Shown here: one piece after another, positions 9,397 to 18,476 of the stretch
Layout: every line of letters starts with the position of its first letter
How positions within the stretch are numbered: position 1 is the first letter of the stretch
Assembly: GCF_004151245.1 (NCBI RefSeq)
Contig: NZ_JUIW01000001.1
Span: 1 to 64,000, forward strand
DNA: 64,000 nt
Direction of reading: 5' to 3'
Origin: Flavobacterium beibuense
Lineage (GTDB): Bacteria > Bacteroidota > Bacteroidia > Flavobacteriales > Flavobacteriaceae
Notes under the pieces: model-generated
What the model was told of the DNA's origin: nothing
Database searches by the model: none
What the model saw: only the letters and a program-made list of their open reading frames with translations
Made by a program: the position numbers and the translations under genes

Positions 9397-11424
9397 TTGA
9401 ACAACTACCAAAAAATATTCTTCTTTCTCGTTTTTTTTATCCTTGTTATTTCCTGTAAGGATAGGGAAGAAGAATTGTCTATAGAAGATAATACAATACA
9501 CAGTTTCTTTAAAAAAGCAGATGATGCCACAGATAGCAGTATAAAGAAAGTATATCTTGATTCTGTAATGATAAAAGTAAAGGATTATCCGATTGAGGAT
9601 AGTTTGCCTAAATTTTATCACAGGGCATGTAAAGGGTATTACAATTCTGATTTTTATGATGATGCGCTAATTTCGGGACGAAAAAGTCTTTACTTGTATA
9701 CTAAAGCAAAGGATAGTCTTAATTCGGCTGAAGTTATGTATCTCATGGGGAGTATTTTCTACCATGGAAAATCTGAACGGGACAGCGCATTTGCTTATTA
9801 TACCCAGTCGGAAAAATTATATCAGAAACTTCATGATTATGATGGCCTTGGGAGGAGTAAACTTTATAAGGCTTATATTTATTACAATAGTGGTGAATAT
9901 CAGTTATGTGAAACCGAAGCTGTAAGAGCTTTGGCGCTTTTGCAGGGTAAAGATGTTATCGATCTGTATAACTGCCATAATCTTATTGCGGCCGCGCTTG
10001 CGGGGCAAAAAATGTATTCTCAGGCTATAGAATATTATGAGTTTGCTATGAGGCAGATAGAGTCTTTTTCTAAAGCGGGCTACAGTCAGGAATATATTAA
10101 TTACTACAGGGCCAGTTGTTACAACAATTGGGGTGAGGTATATGTGGATATGGAAGAGTATGATAAAGCTATTGATTTGTATAGCAATGCACTTAAACTT
10201 ATATCCGAAAAAGATTTCGCTTCCTTATATGCTAAACTACTAAACCATCTTGCTTATGCCAAATTTAAAAAAGGGGATATGAGGGATGTGGAAGCAAACT
10301 TTCTGAAGTCTTTTAAAATTAGAGACAGTATCAGTAATGCTTATGGTATTATATCGAGTGAAATAAAGTTAGGGGAATTTTATGCCTATAAAAAAGATAC
10401 AGTACTTGCTGTAGACTATTTAAAGGAGGCCTACCATAATGCTAAAGAACTTAAAAGCGGAGACGATATACTCAAGGCGTTAGATAAATTGGCTTTAATT
10501 GACAAAAAGCGTTCTGATCTTTATTATTCCAATTATAAGGCTGTTAGCGACAGTTTACAATTAGTGGCGCAGGAAAACAGAGATAAATTTGCCCGTATAG
10601 AGTATGAGACTGACAGGCTTCAGGATGAAAAAGAAGCACTGGTAAAACGTAATGGTTTTATAATAGGTGTCTCTGCTATGGTTATGCTGTTTATTGGTGC
10701 GGTCTTCATTATTTACTACCTGAACTCCAGGAACAAAAAACTATTACTGGAACAGGAACATCAAAAGGCCAATGAGGAGATCTACCAGCTGATGTTCGAG
10801 CAGCAAAACAAAATTGACAAGGCAAGGGAAGAGGAGAAGAGTCGTATAGCTATGGAGTTGCATGACGGTATACTTAATAATATATATGCGGTTAGGCTGA
10901 ATCTGGAGTTTATAAACAGAAAATCGGATGATGAATCTGTAGTTAAGAGAAAAGAATACATAAAACAGCTGCAAACGGTAGAGAGTGAAATAAGAAGCGT
11001 TTCGCATGATCTTAGCCGTAATGCGGTATTTCAGGATAAGAGTTTTAAAGATGTTTTGGAGTCGCTTGTTATGAGTCAGAAGAATAAATTTAAAACTGCT
11101 TTTGATGTTGCTGTAGATGGTACCATTAACTGGGATGATATGCCAAACATTCAAAAAGTAAATGTATACAGGATTATTCAGGAAGGGCTGCAGAATATTA
11201 ATAAGTATAGTGTTGCCCAAAATGCTATGGTAGAAATTAATAAAAATGGCAATGCAATAAGCATTTATATTAAAGACGATGGTATTGGCTTTGATCCTGA
11301 AAAAGTTAAGGGAGGTATAGGTTTAAGGAATCTTAGAAAAAGAACTTCTGTACTTAACGGAAAACTGGATATACTTTCTTCTCCGGGGCAGGGTTCAAAA
11401 ATTAAGATTGTCTTCCCTAATTAA
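9397..11424 (+). CDS. TPR-containing sensor histidine kinase (HisKA_3, DegS/NarX type)
   Basis: 675 residues from a TTG start that gives a lipoprotein-like signal (FFILVISC). The extracytoplasmic half is a tetratricopeptide superhelix (about 50-390), with several repeats of the form A..YY......Y...D..G. A coiled coil and a membrane helix (about 421-443) follow, then a dimerisation helix with the HisKA_3 His in AMELHDGILNNI and an HATPase domain with DDGIGFDPEKVKGGIGLRNL. The family phosphorylates NarL-type response regulators; the one encoded about 1.3 kb upstream on the other strand is the likely substrate. TPRs suggest that it senses a protein or peptide ligand. Confidence 0.88.
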   Translation: MNNYQKIFFFLVFFILVISCKDREEELSIEDNTIHSFFKKADDATDSSIKKVYLDSVMIKVKDYPIEDSLPKFYHRACKGYYNSDFYDDALISGRKSLYLYTKAKDSLNSAEVMYLMGSIFYHGKSERDSAFAYYTQSEKLYQKLHDYDGLGRSKLYKAYIYYNSGEYQLCETEAVRALALLQGKDVIDLYNCHNLIAAALAGQKMYSQAIEYYEFAMRQIESFSKAGYSQEYINYYRASCYNNWGEVYVDMEEYDKAIDLYSNALKLISEKDFASLYAKLLNHLAYAKFKKGDMRDVEANFLKSFKIRDSISNAYGIISSEIKLGEFYAYKKDTVLAVDYLKEAYHNAKELKSGDDILKALDKLALIDKKRSDLYYSNYKAVSDSLQLVAQENRDKFARIEYETDRLQDEKEALVKRNGFIIGVSAMVMLFIGAVFIIYYLNSRNKKLLLEQEHQKANEEIYQLMFEQQNKIDKAREEEKSRIAMELHDGILNNIYAVRLNLEFINRKSDDESVVKRKEYIKQLQTVESEIRSVSHDLSRNAVFQDKSFKDVLESLVMSQKNKFKTAFDVAVDGTINWDDMPNIQKVNVYRIIQEGLQNINKYSVAQNAMVEINKNGNAISIYIKDDGIGFDPEKVKGGIGLRNLRKRTSVLNGKLDILSSPGQGSKIKIVFPN

Positions 11425-11491
11425 TAAGATAAATAGAGAATTCTCATTTATTTGTTTTATATATTTGTGCCGATTTAAAAATGTTCAACGA

Positions 11492-12718
11492 ATGAAAGAT
11501 TTATTAAAGAAATACGAAAATAAACAACCTGAAATAGTTTTTAACTGGAAAGACTCTGAAACAGAAGCAGAGGGATGGACAGTGATTAATTCACTTAGAG
11601 GTGGTGCAGCCGGTGGAGGTACCAGAATGAGAAAAGGGCTTGATATGAATGAAGTGCTTTCTCTTGCAAAAACTATGGAAGTTAAATTTACGGTTTCTGG
11701 CCCTGCTATTGGCGGAGCTAAATCGGGAATAAATTTTGATCCGGCAGATCCAAGAAAAAAAGGCGTTTTACAACGTTGGTATAAAGCGGTTTCTCCATTA
11801 TTAAAAAGCTACTATGGTACGGGTGGTGACCTTAATGTTGACGAAATACATGAAGTAATCCCAATGACTGAGGAGTGTGGTGTATGGCATCCGCAGGAAG
11901 GTGTGTTTAACGGACACTTTAAACCAAGCGAGGCAGATAAGATTAACCGTATCGGTCAGTTAAGACAAGGTGTTATTAAAGTAATTGAAAACCCTGCTTT
12001 CTCTCCGGACGTTGATAAAAAATATACTGTAGCCGATATGATTACAGGTTATGGTGTTGCAGAAGCTGTACGTCATTTCTACTCTATTTACGGAGGTGAT
12101 GTAAAAGGTAAAAAAGCAATCGTTCAGGGCTTTGGTAACGTAGGTTCTGCTGCTGCTTTCTACCTTGCAAAAATGGGAGCTAAAGTTGTAGGTATTATAG
12201 ACCGTGACGGAGGACTTCTAAATGAGAACGGATTTACTTTTGAAGAAATAAGAGAGCTTTTCCTTAATAAGGACGGTAACAAGCTTGTAGCTGATAACAT
12301 GATTCCGTTTGAGGAAATCAATGAGAAAATATGGAAAATAGGTGCAGAGATATTTACACCTTGTGCAGCATCAAGACTGGTAACAAAAGAGCAGTTAGAT
12401 AATATGATTGCTGCTGGTCTTGAGGTTATTTCTTGTGGTGCTAACGTTCCGTTTGCAGATAAGGAAATTTTCTTTGGTCCTATTATGGAGGAGACAGACA
12501 GTAAAGTGAGCTTAATTCCTGACTTTATTTCTAACTGTGGTATGGCAAGGGTATTTGCTTACTTCATGGAGAAAAAAGTAGGTATGACAGATGAGGCTGT
12601 ATTTAATGATACATCGGAAACAATTAAAAAAGCAATTGAAAGAGTACACGAGCAAAACAGCTCTAAGCTTAATATAAGCAATACTGCTTTTGAAATAGCT
12701 TTAAAGCAACTGGTATAA
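11492..12718 (+). CDS. Glu/Leu/Phe/Val-family dehydrogenase
   Basis: 408 residues. NAD(P)-dependent oxidative deamination of an amino acid, with the ELFV fold. The catalytic segment is GPAIGGAKSGINFDP, with the conserved active-site Lys, then GTGGDLNVDE. The Rossmann NAD site is VQGFGNVGSAAAFYLAKMGAKVVGI. An upstream ATG would add a 28-residue tail unlike the family, so the ATG 26 bases after a TATATTTG promoter element is chosen. It is annotated as glutamate dehydrogenase in related genomes; leucine or valine preference cannot be excluded. A hairpin terminator follows. Confidence 0.9.
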   Translation: MKDLLKKYENKQPEIVFNWKDSETEAEGWTVINSLRGGAAGGGTRMRKGLDMNEVLSLAKTMEVKFTVSGPAIGGAKSGINFDPADPRKKGVLQRWYKAVSPLLKSYYGTGGDLNVDEIHEVIPMTEECGVWHPQEGVFNGHFKPSEADKINRIGQLRQGVIKVIENPAFSPDVDKKYTVADMITGYGVAEAVRHFYSIYGGDVKGKKAIVQGFGNVGSAAAFYLAKMGAKVVGIIDRDGGLLNENGFTFEEIRELFLNKDGNKLVADNMIPFEEINEKIWKIGAEIFTPCAASRLVTKEQLDNMIAAGLEVISCGANVPFADKEIFFGPIMEETDSKVSLIPDFISNCGMARVFAYFMEKKVGMTDEAVFNDTSETIKKAIERVHEQNSSKLNISNTAFEIALKQLV

Positions 12719-12742
12719 TACATCAATAAAATTTATACATTT

Positions 12743-12773
12743 AATGACAGATATCTTTATCTGTCATTTTTTT
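12743..12773 (+). terminator. Terminator after the ELFV dehydrogenase gene
   Basis: Ten-base perfect arms (AATGACAGAT and complement) with a short loop, followed by a run of seven T. A possible upstream ATG for folC lies inside this hairpin, which argues against that start. Confidence 0.8.
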
Positions 12774-12776
12774 ATT

Positions 12777-13991
12777 ATGACCTATCAGCAAACTATAGAA
12801 TGGATGTTTAAGCAGCTGCCCATGTATCAGACTCAGGGAGCATCTGCCTTTAAAAAAGACCTTACTAATACAGTATTACTGGCCAAACATTTAAAAAATC
12901 CTGAAAACGGATTTAAATCGATACATGTGGCCGGTACCAACGGAAAAGGTTCGGTGTCTAATATGCTGGCTTCAATATTGCAGGAAGCGGGCTACAAAGT
13001 CGGGTTGTATACCTCGCCGCACCTTAAGGATTTCAGGGAGCGCATAAAGATTAACGGGGAAGATATCTCCGAAGAGTTTGTTTGCAGCTTTATGGAGAAA
13101 AACAAAGTTTTTTTTGAAGAGAATCATCTTAGCTTTTTTGAGATGACCGTTGGCCTGGCTTTCGATTATTTCACTAAAGAGAAAGTTGATGTAGCTGTTA
13201 TAGAAACCGGGATGGGAGGAAGGCTGGATTCTACCAACATCATTAAGCCATTGGTTTCGGTTATTACCAATATAGGTTTCGATCACATGCAGTTTTTGGG
13301 TGATACCCTGGAAAAGATAGCTTATGAAAAGGCGGGTATAATTAAAAACAATGTTCCTGTGATTGTAGGGGAGTATAAGTCCGAAACTAAAGTGGTTTTT
13401 GAAACCAAAGCAAAGGAAATGAATGCCGATATCACTTTTGCTTCTGATAAGGACTTTCCGGAATATGAATCGGATCTTACGGGTGATTATCAGCAAAAAA
13501 ATAAGAAAACTGTTTTAGCAGCCTTAAATGTTTTAAACAATCACTTTAGTATAAGTGATGCGAATATTAAAGATGGCTTTTTAAATGTTGTAAAGAACAC
13601 AGGGTTTATGGGCAGATGGCAAATACTGCAACATGACCCGATGGTGGTTTGCGACACGGCTCATAATGCAGACGGGCTTAAAATTGTGATTAATCAGATT
13701 GCAAAGCAAAAATTCGATGTTTTAAGGATAGTTTTCGGGGTGTTAAACGACAAAGACCTAACCGAAATTTTACCCTTAATGCCAAAAAATGCGATTTATT
13801 ATTTTTGCAAGCCAAATTTAATGCGTGGGCTCGATGCAAATATTCTTCAGCAAGAATTTGCTAAGTTTGATTTGAAGGGTAAAGTATATGCTTCTGTTGC
13901 AGATGCTTATAAAAGTGCATTGAATGATGCGGGTAAAAATGACTTTATTTATGCGGGAGGAAGCACATTTGTGGTAGCAGAAATTTTATAA
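12777..13991 (+). CDS. folC: Bifunctional folylpolyglutamate synthase / dihydrofolate synthase
   Basis: 404 residues. It joins Glu to dihydropteroate and extends folate polyglutamate tails in the cytoplasm. Visible are the Mur-ligase-type P-loop HVAGTNGKGSVSNMLA (about 45-60), YTSPHLKDFRERI, ETGMGGRLDSTNI and ITNIGFDHMQFLG, then the C-terminal DTAHNADGL. The ATG used lies just after the previous gene's terminator. It is the last chromosomal protein gene before tRNA-Val and the inserted element. Confidence 0.95.
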   Translation: MTYQQTIEWMFKQLPMYQTQGASAFKKDLTNTVLLAKHLKNPENGFKSIHVAGTNGKGSVSNMLASILQEAGYKVGLYTSPHLKDFRERIKINGEDISEEFVCSFMEKNKVFFEENHLSFFEMTVGLAFDYFTKEKVDVAVIETGMGGRLDSTNIIKPLVSVITNIGFDHMQFLGDTLEKIAYEKAGIIKNNVPVIVGEYKSETKVVFETKAKEMNADITFASDKDFPEYESDLTGDYQQKNKKTVLAALNVLNNHFSISDANIKDGFLNVVKNTGFMGRWQILQHDPMVVCDTAHNADGLKIVINQIAKQKFDVLRIVFGVLNDKDLTEILPLMPKNAIYYFCKPNLMRGLDANILQQEFAKFDLKGKVYASVADAYKSALNDAGKNDFIYAGGSTFVVAEIL

Positions 13992-14006
13992 TTTTTTAAA
14001 ATAATG

Positions 14007-14037
14007 TTTGCAAATACAAAAAAACGGTCTATATTTG
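14007..14037 (+). promoter_or_regulatory. Bacteroidota-type promoter of tRNA-Val
   Basis: TTTG at the -33 position, 19 bases, then TATATTTG at the -7 position, matching the TTTG/TAnnTTTG consensus of Bacteroidota sigma factor. The tRNA begins about 45 bases downstream. Confidence 0.75.
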
Positions 14038-14083
14038 CACTCGCAATAAGGAACTAAGCAAGGGACGAAATTGCAGACATATC

Positions 14084-14158
14084 GGGCGATTAGCTCAGTT
14101 GGTTCAGAGCATCTCGTTTACACCGAGAGGGTCGGGGGTTCGAATCCCTCATCGCCCA
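14084..14158 (+). tRNA. tRNA-Val (anticodon UAC)
   Basis: Cloverleaf read by hand: acceptor arms GGGCGAT and ATCGCCC, D stem GCTC/GAGC, anticodon stem TCTCG/CGAGA with loop TTTACAC giving anticodon TAC, a five-base variable loop, and T stem GGGGG/CCCTC with loop TTCGAAT. The discriminator is A and CCA is not encoded. The 3' end overlaps the last codons of the serine recombinase gene on the opposite strand, so the gene's end is part of the element junction. Confidence 0.95.
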
Positions 14159-15672
14159 CTTTTAGGGATAGTCGAAAGATTATCCCTTTTTTTATTGTAT
14201 ATCAAGTACCCCTTTTCCTCCATTTTACTGGCATTATGAGATAGTAGGTCGAGCATTGTAGGTGTTCGATAGATACCTTCCTGATAGTACAAATTGCCGT
14301 CGAACACCTTGTTTACAAACTCACGTTTCTGTAATGTTGTAGCCTTGTCATAGATATATCGTACATCGCTCAGCATATCAAGATTGTTATCCAGTAATTC
14401 AAAAGCTTTATTCGGATTTATACTCAACCTCTCTATGGCAGCTGTAAGGTTTAATATATGGTCGCTATATGTTGAATACCACCTGTCATAGGTATCTTTG
14501 TTTATTTCATCTTTAAACCATTTTTCTTCAACAGCGTGTAAGCGTTGCTTTACTTCTTGTAGTTCACGGTTCTTCTCAATGGCCTTTTTCCTATTGGTTT
14601 TCATTTCCTCTTCAAGAGAAGTATAACAGCCGTTTCGGATTTCTTTTATTTTCTTTTCAGGAATACTCATGAGGTTGCAGGCATTCAGAAACTGTTCATG
14701 TGCTTTGACAGCACTAATGTTATTATGTTTTGAATGCTTGCATTTGTAGTAGTAAAAATATTTACCGGATTTACCTCTTGAAGGCGCACCTGTAAGGGGT
14801 ACGCCGCAATGGCATTTCACTACACCTCTCAATGGTATTTCATCATCAACAACCACTTTAACCTTGTCCGCTATTTTCATTTTGGATTGTACCATCTGCC
14901 AAGTCGCCTTATCAATAATAGGCTCATGTACGGCAGGGAAAAGTCCTCCCGGTAGATCTTTGAATGGTTCAACCCGTACAAGTCCGGCATAAACAGGGTT
15001 AGCCAATACGCGTTCTACAGCCATATTGCCTTTTCTGTCAAATCCCATTTCGTAAGCTGCTTCCTTGATTTTATACAACGGAACATCCCGCAGGAACATA
15101 TCATAGATTTGGCGCACCACCTTTGCTTCAAGTTCATTTACTTCGAGGTGGCGTTGTTTGCCTTCCCCAACTTTTACGTAGCCGAAAGGTTTTTCCCGGG
15201 TCAGGAAACGGCCTTCTTTTGCACGGGCTGTATAGATGCCACCACGCACTTTTATACTGCGGTTAATATTGTCCTCTTCGGCAAGCAATAATTGTAGGCC
15301 TGCCCTGAAAAAGCTTCCCGGCGTATCGTAGTCGAAAATAATCCCTTCGGTAACGCTAATGATTTGTATGCTGTATTTTCTTTGGAACTGTTTTACCATG
15401 TTCATGGCTTCGCCCGCATCACGGCTAAAGCGGTCAAGCTGGTCAACTAGTAGGTAGTCTACCGATTTGTAGTGCTTGGCTATAAATGCCTGTAATTTTA
15501 TGAAGTCGGGTCTGTCAAAAGTCTTGGCACTTTTACCTCTGTCAATAAAAGTATCCACCAGTTGGATATTGTTGTATTGTAGGTATTGGTCAGTATACAT
15601 TTCCTGCCTTTCAATAGAACCGTTGCTTTGCCCAAGCTGGCTAAACCTTAAATATCTAATCGCCCTCTTCAT
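14149..15672 (-). CDS. Large serine recombinase (site-specific integrase)
   Basis: 507 residues. The N-terminal resolvase domain (about 1-150) has candidate catalytic Ser11 in YLRFS, then the SIERQ and LVDQLDRFSRD motifs. A recombinase DNA-binding domain (about 165-270) is followed by a zinc-ribbon region starting CHCGVPLTG (about 305-335) and a coiled-coil segment (about 355-415). This is the layout of phage/ICE integrases that insert unidirectionally by a Ser-DNA intermediate. The stop codon lies inside tRNA-Val, consistent with this being the enzyme that integrated the element. The start overlaps the preceding small gene by 17 bases, so the two are translated from one message. Confidence 0.93.
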   Translation of the reverse strand: MKRAIRYLRFSQLGQSNGSIERQEMYTDQYLQYNNIQLVDTFIDRGKSAKTFDRPDFIKLQAFIAKHYKSVDYLLVDQLDRFSRDAGEAMNMVKQFQRKYSIQIISVTEGIIFDYDTPGSFFRAGLQLLLAEEDNINRSIKVRGGIYTARAKEGRFLTREKPFGYVKVGEGKQRHLEVNELEAKVVRQIYDMFLRDVPLYKIKEAAYEMGFDRKGNMAVERVLANPVYAGLVRVEPFKDLPGGLFPAVHEPIIDKATWQMVQSKMKIADKVKVVVDDEIPLRGVVKCHCGVPLTGAPSRGKSGKYFYYYKCKHSKHNNISAVKAHEQFLNACNLMSIPEKKIKEIRNGCYTSLEEEMKTNRKKAIEKNRELQEVKQRLHAVEEKWFKDEINKDTYDRWYSTYSDHILNLTAAIERLSINPNKAFELLDNNLDMLSDVRYIYDKATTLQKREFVNKVFDGNLYYQEGIYRTPTMLDLLSHNASKMEEKGYLIYNKKRDNLSTIPKSGR

Positions 15673-15856
15673 ATAATTGTTTTAGTGTCATAGCGACAAT
15701 GATGTCAACCATCAAATTTACAAAATCTTGTTCTTTATGTTGCTCAATTTCAGTATTAATATCATGTATTTTACATGTAGTTGACTGTGGATTTTCCGAA
15801 AATCCATATAATGTTTTTCGGAAAATCGTAACTTTTTCCTGCTTTTGCTCTTTCAT
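15656..15856 (-). CDS. Small protein upstream of and overlapping the serine recombinase
   Basis: 66 residues, charged, with a predicted helical C-terminus (VNLMVDIIVAMTLKQLYEEGD). No family is recognised. Its ATG is preceded at five bases by a clear Shine-Dalgarno (GGAGGT), unusual in Bacteroidota. Its stop lies 17 bases inside the recombinase gene, suggesting translational coupling. It may be a recombination directionality factor or a regulator by position only; nothing in the sequence proves this. Confidence 0.55.
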   Translation of the reverse strand: MKEQKQEKVTIFRKTLYGFSENPQSTTCKIHDINTEIEQHKEQDFVNLMVDIIVAMTLKQLYEEGD

Positions 15857-16078
15857 ATCTCACCTCCATTGATTATATCAGCGCTACTAATTCCGCAGCA
15901 TCATATTGAATGTAGGTATCTATTTTAGTGAAAGAGACCAATCGTCTACTTCTGGAATTGTATGACTTTTTATGTCCTCTCAAAGGTGTTTAAAATCTTA
16001 TAGCAGTTATAATCTAAATTGTAATATTTATATATCTTGTAAACTTATATCATTATATATTAATCTAAAATTATTAAG

Positions 16079-16963
16079 ATGAATAAACCATTTATAGAAG
16101 AGGATTTTATATCAGCTTTAAATGCTGTGCTAAGACAGTTTTATCCAAAATTTAAGTTGAGAATAAGTCGTGTTTCAAGTAGTGAGGAAAAAAAATTAGG
16201 CTATGATGGTGAAGTACATTATTTAAAACCGATCTTCATACAATTCAAAAGGAGTGCTTTTTTTGATACCACATATACGGGTAAATACAAGAAAGCTAGA
16301 AAAGCCCTAACTATTCCTTACACTTCATTTTATTCATTTAAATTACATAAAAATAGCTCTGCGAAGACAGTACAAGATATACACATTCAGCATAATATGT
16401 TATTTAATCTATCTCAATCGGAAGAGGCTTTTTACTTAGCTCCGCTTTTTCATACAAAATCTGAATTAGACGATTTTAATTTCTCTATACATCATAGTAT
16501 GCCAGGTAGATTCAATTACGACATTTACGACGGTACTTATCATAGTAAAAGCTATATCGATGATTTAATTTTTTCTAACACGATTGGTGTTAAGCCACAC
16601 AAAATTATTAATGATAAAGATAATCATTGCTATACCTATGACGATACATTAAAAGTGGCATTTCACAGCCAACCTGAATCACTTGAAAACAATGGTTTTA
16701 ATATTATGAGTTTTTTTAATAATATAAATGCAGATGATAATAAAAAATATAGTGCAATAAAAACTTTTAGAACAGTAGAAAAAATTTGCTTAGAGAGCAA
16801 GCTTAATTTTTGGACAGATATAGATTTCTTATCGGAATTTCATTTTTCTGAAAAAATAAATAGGAAAAATTTAGAAAGTGAAGATTATAAAAAACTGGGG
16901 ATTTTGATAGAATACTATCTAAAAGATCATTTTAATATTGATCAGTATGTTCTGCTAGGCTAA
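16079..16963 (+). CDS. Uncharacterised protein with possible PD-(D/E)XK (QxK) nuclease motif
   Basis: 294 residues. Not assigned to a named family. The N-terminal 60 residues contain an acidic residue (E36 or E37), GYD with D43, a beta-strand-like PIFIQFKRS segment and thus a Q55-x-K57 pair; this E...D...QxK order resembles the Mrr-like variant of PD-(D/E)XK nucleases. The rest is rich in Tyr, His and Asp with no membrane segment. It is strongly AT-rich compared with the recombinase and mob genes beside it, so it is probably separate cargo. It stands alone between the recombinase and mob genes; a defence role is inferred from location. Confidence 0.5.
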   Translation: MNKPFIEEDFISALNAVLRQFYPKFKLRISRVSSSEEKKLGYDGEVHYLKPIFIQFKRSAFFDTTYTGKYKKARKALTIPYTSFYSFKLHKNSSAKTVQDIHIQHNMLFNLSQSEEAFYLAPLFHTKSELDDFNFSIHHSMPGRFNYDIYDGTYHSKSYIDDLIFSNTIGVKPHKIINDKDNHCYTYDDTLKVAFHSQPESLENNGFNIMSFFNNINADDNKKYSAIKTFRTVEKICLESKLNFWTDIDFLSEFHFSEKINRKNLESEDYKKLGILIEYYLKDHFNIDQYVLLG

Positions 16964-17069
16964 ATACTTTGCAAGCTCCTTTAGTCAGAAGAGAGAGATA
17001 ATAATACAATAAATTTTCTCTGTTCATATATGTTGTAATTAGTTCTTATTGATAATAGTATTGAAAACC

Positions 17070-17112
17070 AAAAGGCACTCCCTTCCTTCGTCGGGAAAGC
17101 CTTTTAGTTTTT
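17070..17112. terminator. Hairpin between the 294-residue gene and mobB
   Basis: Arms AAAAGGC and GCCTTTT enclose a GC-rich loop containing a further short stem, followed by a T-rich stretch on the plus side. It sits between two convergent genes and could serve either. Confidence 0.45.
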
Positions 17113-17201
17113 AGTTTAGCATTGCCAATTTACAACAATGCTCCTTAGTCGCTCCGCTGCAAAACGGCAGGCTGTTTTCGTGAGATAGTCCGTCTATCTC
17201 C

Positions 17202-18473
17202 TCATCCTTTTGACTTCTTTTTCATTTGCCGTGCAAATGCTTCTTCTTCATGATCTTCGCCTTGAGTTTGCGGCAATAGACCACTAAAAATATCGGAGAG
17301 AGTGTTGGCAACTTCCGACAGATTGGGGTTTGTTTTTTCATTTTCAGATAATGGACTTTGTTTTATCATCGGATTAATATTGGCTGATTTCACATCGCTC
17401 TGATTTTGCAACTGGATTTCAGGTTTGATGCCATTATTCCACCATTCATTGAAAACAGCCGCACTTAAATTCTTAGCAAGCTGCAACCCATTCCATACCG
17501 AACGGGATTGATGGTCAATGAACGTGATCCCATAGATTCGGTTATCGGCTGTCCGGCGAACAACCGTATTGATACCCGCTTCTCTTAAGCCATTCTTAAA
17601 TTCCGTTTCATTTTTAGTCGCCAGTATTGCTTTTTCAACAGTAGAATTTAGGGTTAACCTGCTGGGGCTGTTTTGCATATGCGCTCTAGACGCGGTAAAG
17701 TGAGATTGCATTTCAGTATAACCAGCACCTTTTCCAAATAGCGACGCCTTAAATGGATTGCTTGCTTTTTCTCCTTTTTCATTCAGCGCAAAATAGACCA
17801 GTCCCTGACGGGCTATCCCATTGTATTGGCCTTTAACTTCTTCAGTGGTAATATTGAACAATGAAAGTAGCGCATTGTAGGTGCCGAGCGTTGTATATTG
17901 ATAATATTTCGGGAGGTAACGGATGACGGCTGCCATCTGGCTTTTGACATCACCTGCTTTATAGTTGACTGGCTTAAAAATAGGTTCTGTTCGGTTTTGC
18001 TTTTTTTCAACAGCACTTTTCAAGTTGTAGTTATGCTCCAATTCCCTACAGGCTGCCATAGATTTTCTTTTTTCAAAAGCATCGGAGATTTTCCTGCCTT
18101 CTTCATCTACACAGACCGTTACAATATGAATATGGCTACGCTCAATATCATTGTGTATAAATATAATGAAAGGTTGTTTGCCATAGCCCATTTTCTCCAT
18201 ATAGTCTTTGGCTATAGCTTTGTAGTCGTTGTTGCTTACTTTGTCGCCGGGGTCAGGATTAATTGAAATATGCACTACTGGTTTTTCTGTCTTTCTATTA
18301 GCAGCAAGGTATGCCTGGAATGAATTTGAGATTTGAGCAGTGGTAAAGGTGCCATCCGGGGATCCAATAATTTTCTGGCCTGCCAATACAGTAGCGGTAT
18401 TGCTCTTTACTTTATCCATGTTGTAGGATAACGCACCAAACAAACTCTTGCCCCTGCCAATCTTTGCAACCAT
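17202..18473 (-). CDS. mobB: Relaxase / mobilization nuclease MobB
   Basis: 423 residues. Relaxases nick at oriT and carry the strand into a recipient through a helper conjugation system. The N-terminus MVAKIGRGKSLFGALSYN is typical of Bacteroidota MobB. A HISINPDPGD strand follows, then the metal-binding HxH in ERSHIHIVTV (about residue 110), where the family's catalytic domain has its histidine cluster. The C-terminal 60 residues are low complexity. It starts three bases after the mobA stop, forming a mobA-mobB operon. With no transfer genes visible, the element would need a co-resident ICE. Confidence 0.88.
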   Translation of the reverse strand: MVAKIGRGKSLFGALSYNMDKVKSNTATVLAGQKIIGSPDGTFTTAQISNSFQAYLAANRKTEKPVVHISINPDPGDKVSNNDYKAIAKDYMEKMGYGKQPFIIFIHNDIERSHIHIVTVCVDEEGRKISDAFEKRKSMAACRELEHNYNLKSAVEKKQNRTEPIFKPVNYKAGDVKSQMAAVIRYLPKYYQYTTLGTYNALLSLFNITTEEVKGQYNGIARQGLVYFALNEKGEKASNPFKASLFGKGAGYTEMQSHFTASRAHMQNSPSRLTLNSTVEKAILATKNETEFKNGLREAGINTVVRRTADNRIYGITFIDHQSRSVWNGLQLAKNLSAAVFNEWWNNGIKPEIQLQNQSDVKSANINPMIKQSPLSENEKTNPNLSEVANTLSDIFSGLLPQTQGEDHEEEAFARQMKKKSKG

Positions 18474-18476
18474 AGC

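Noticed and set aside
14141..14165. Exact direct repeat of the tRNA-Val end elsewhere in the window
   Set aside because: No identical copy was found; only the imperfect match near 46221, so a clean attL/attR pair is not claimed.
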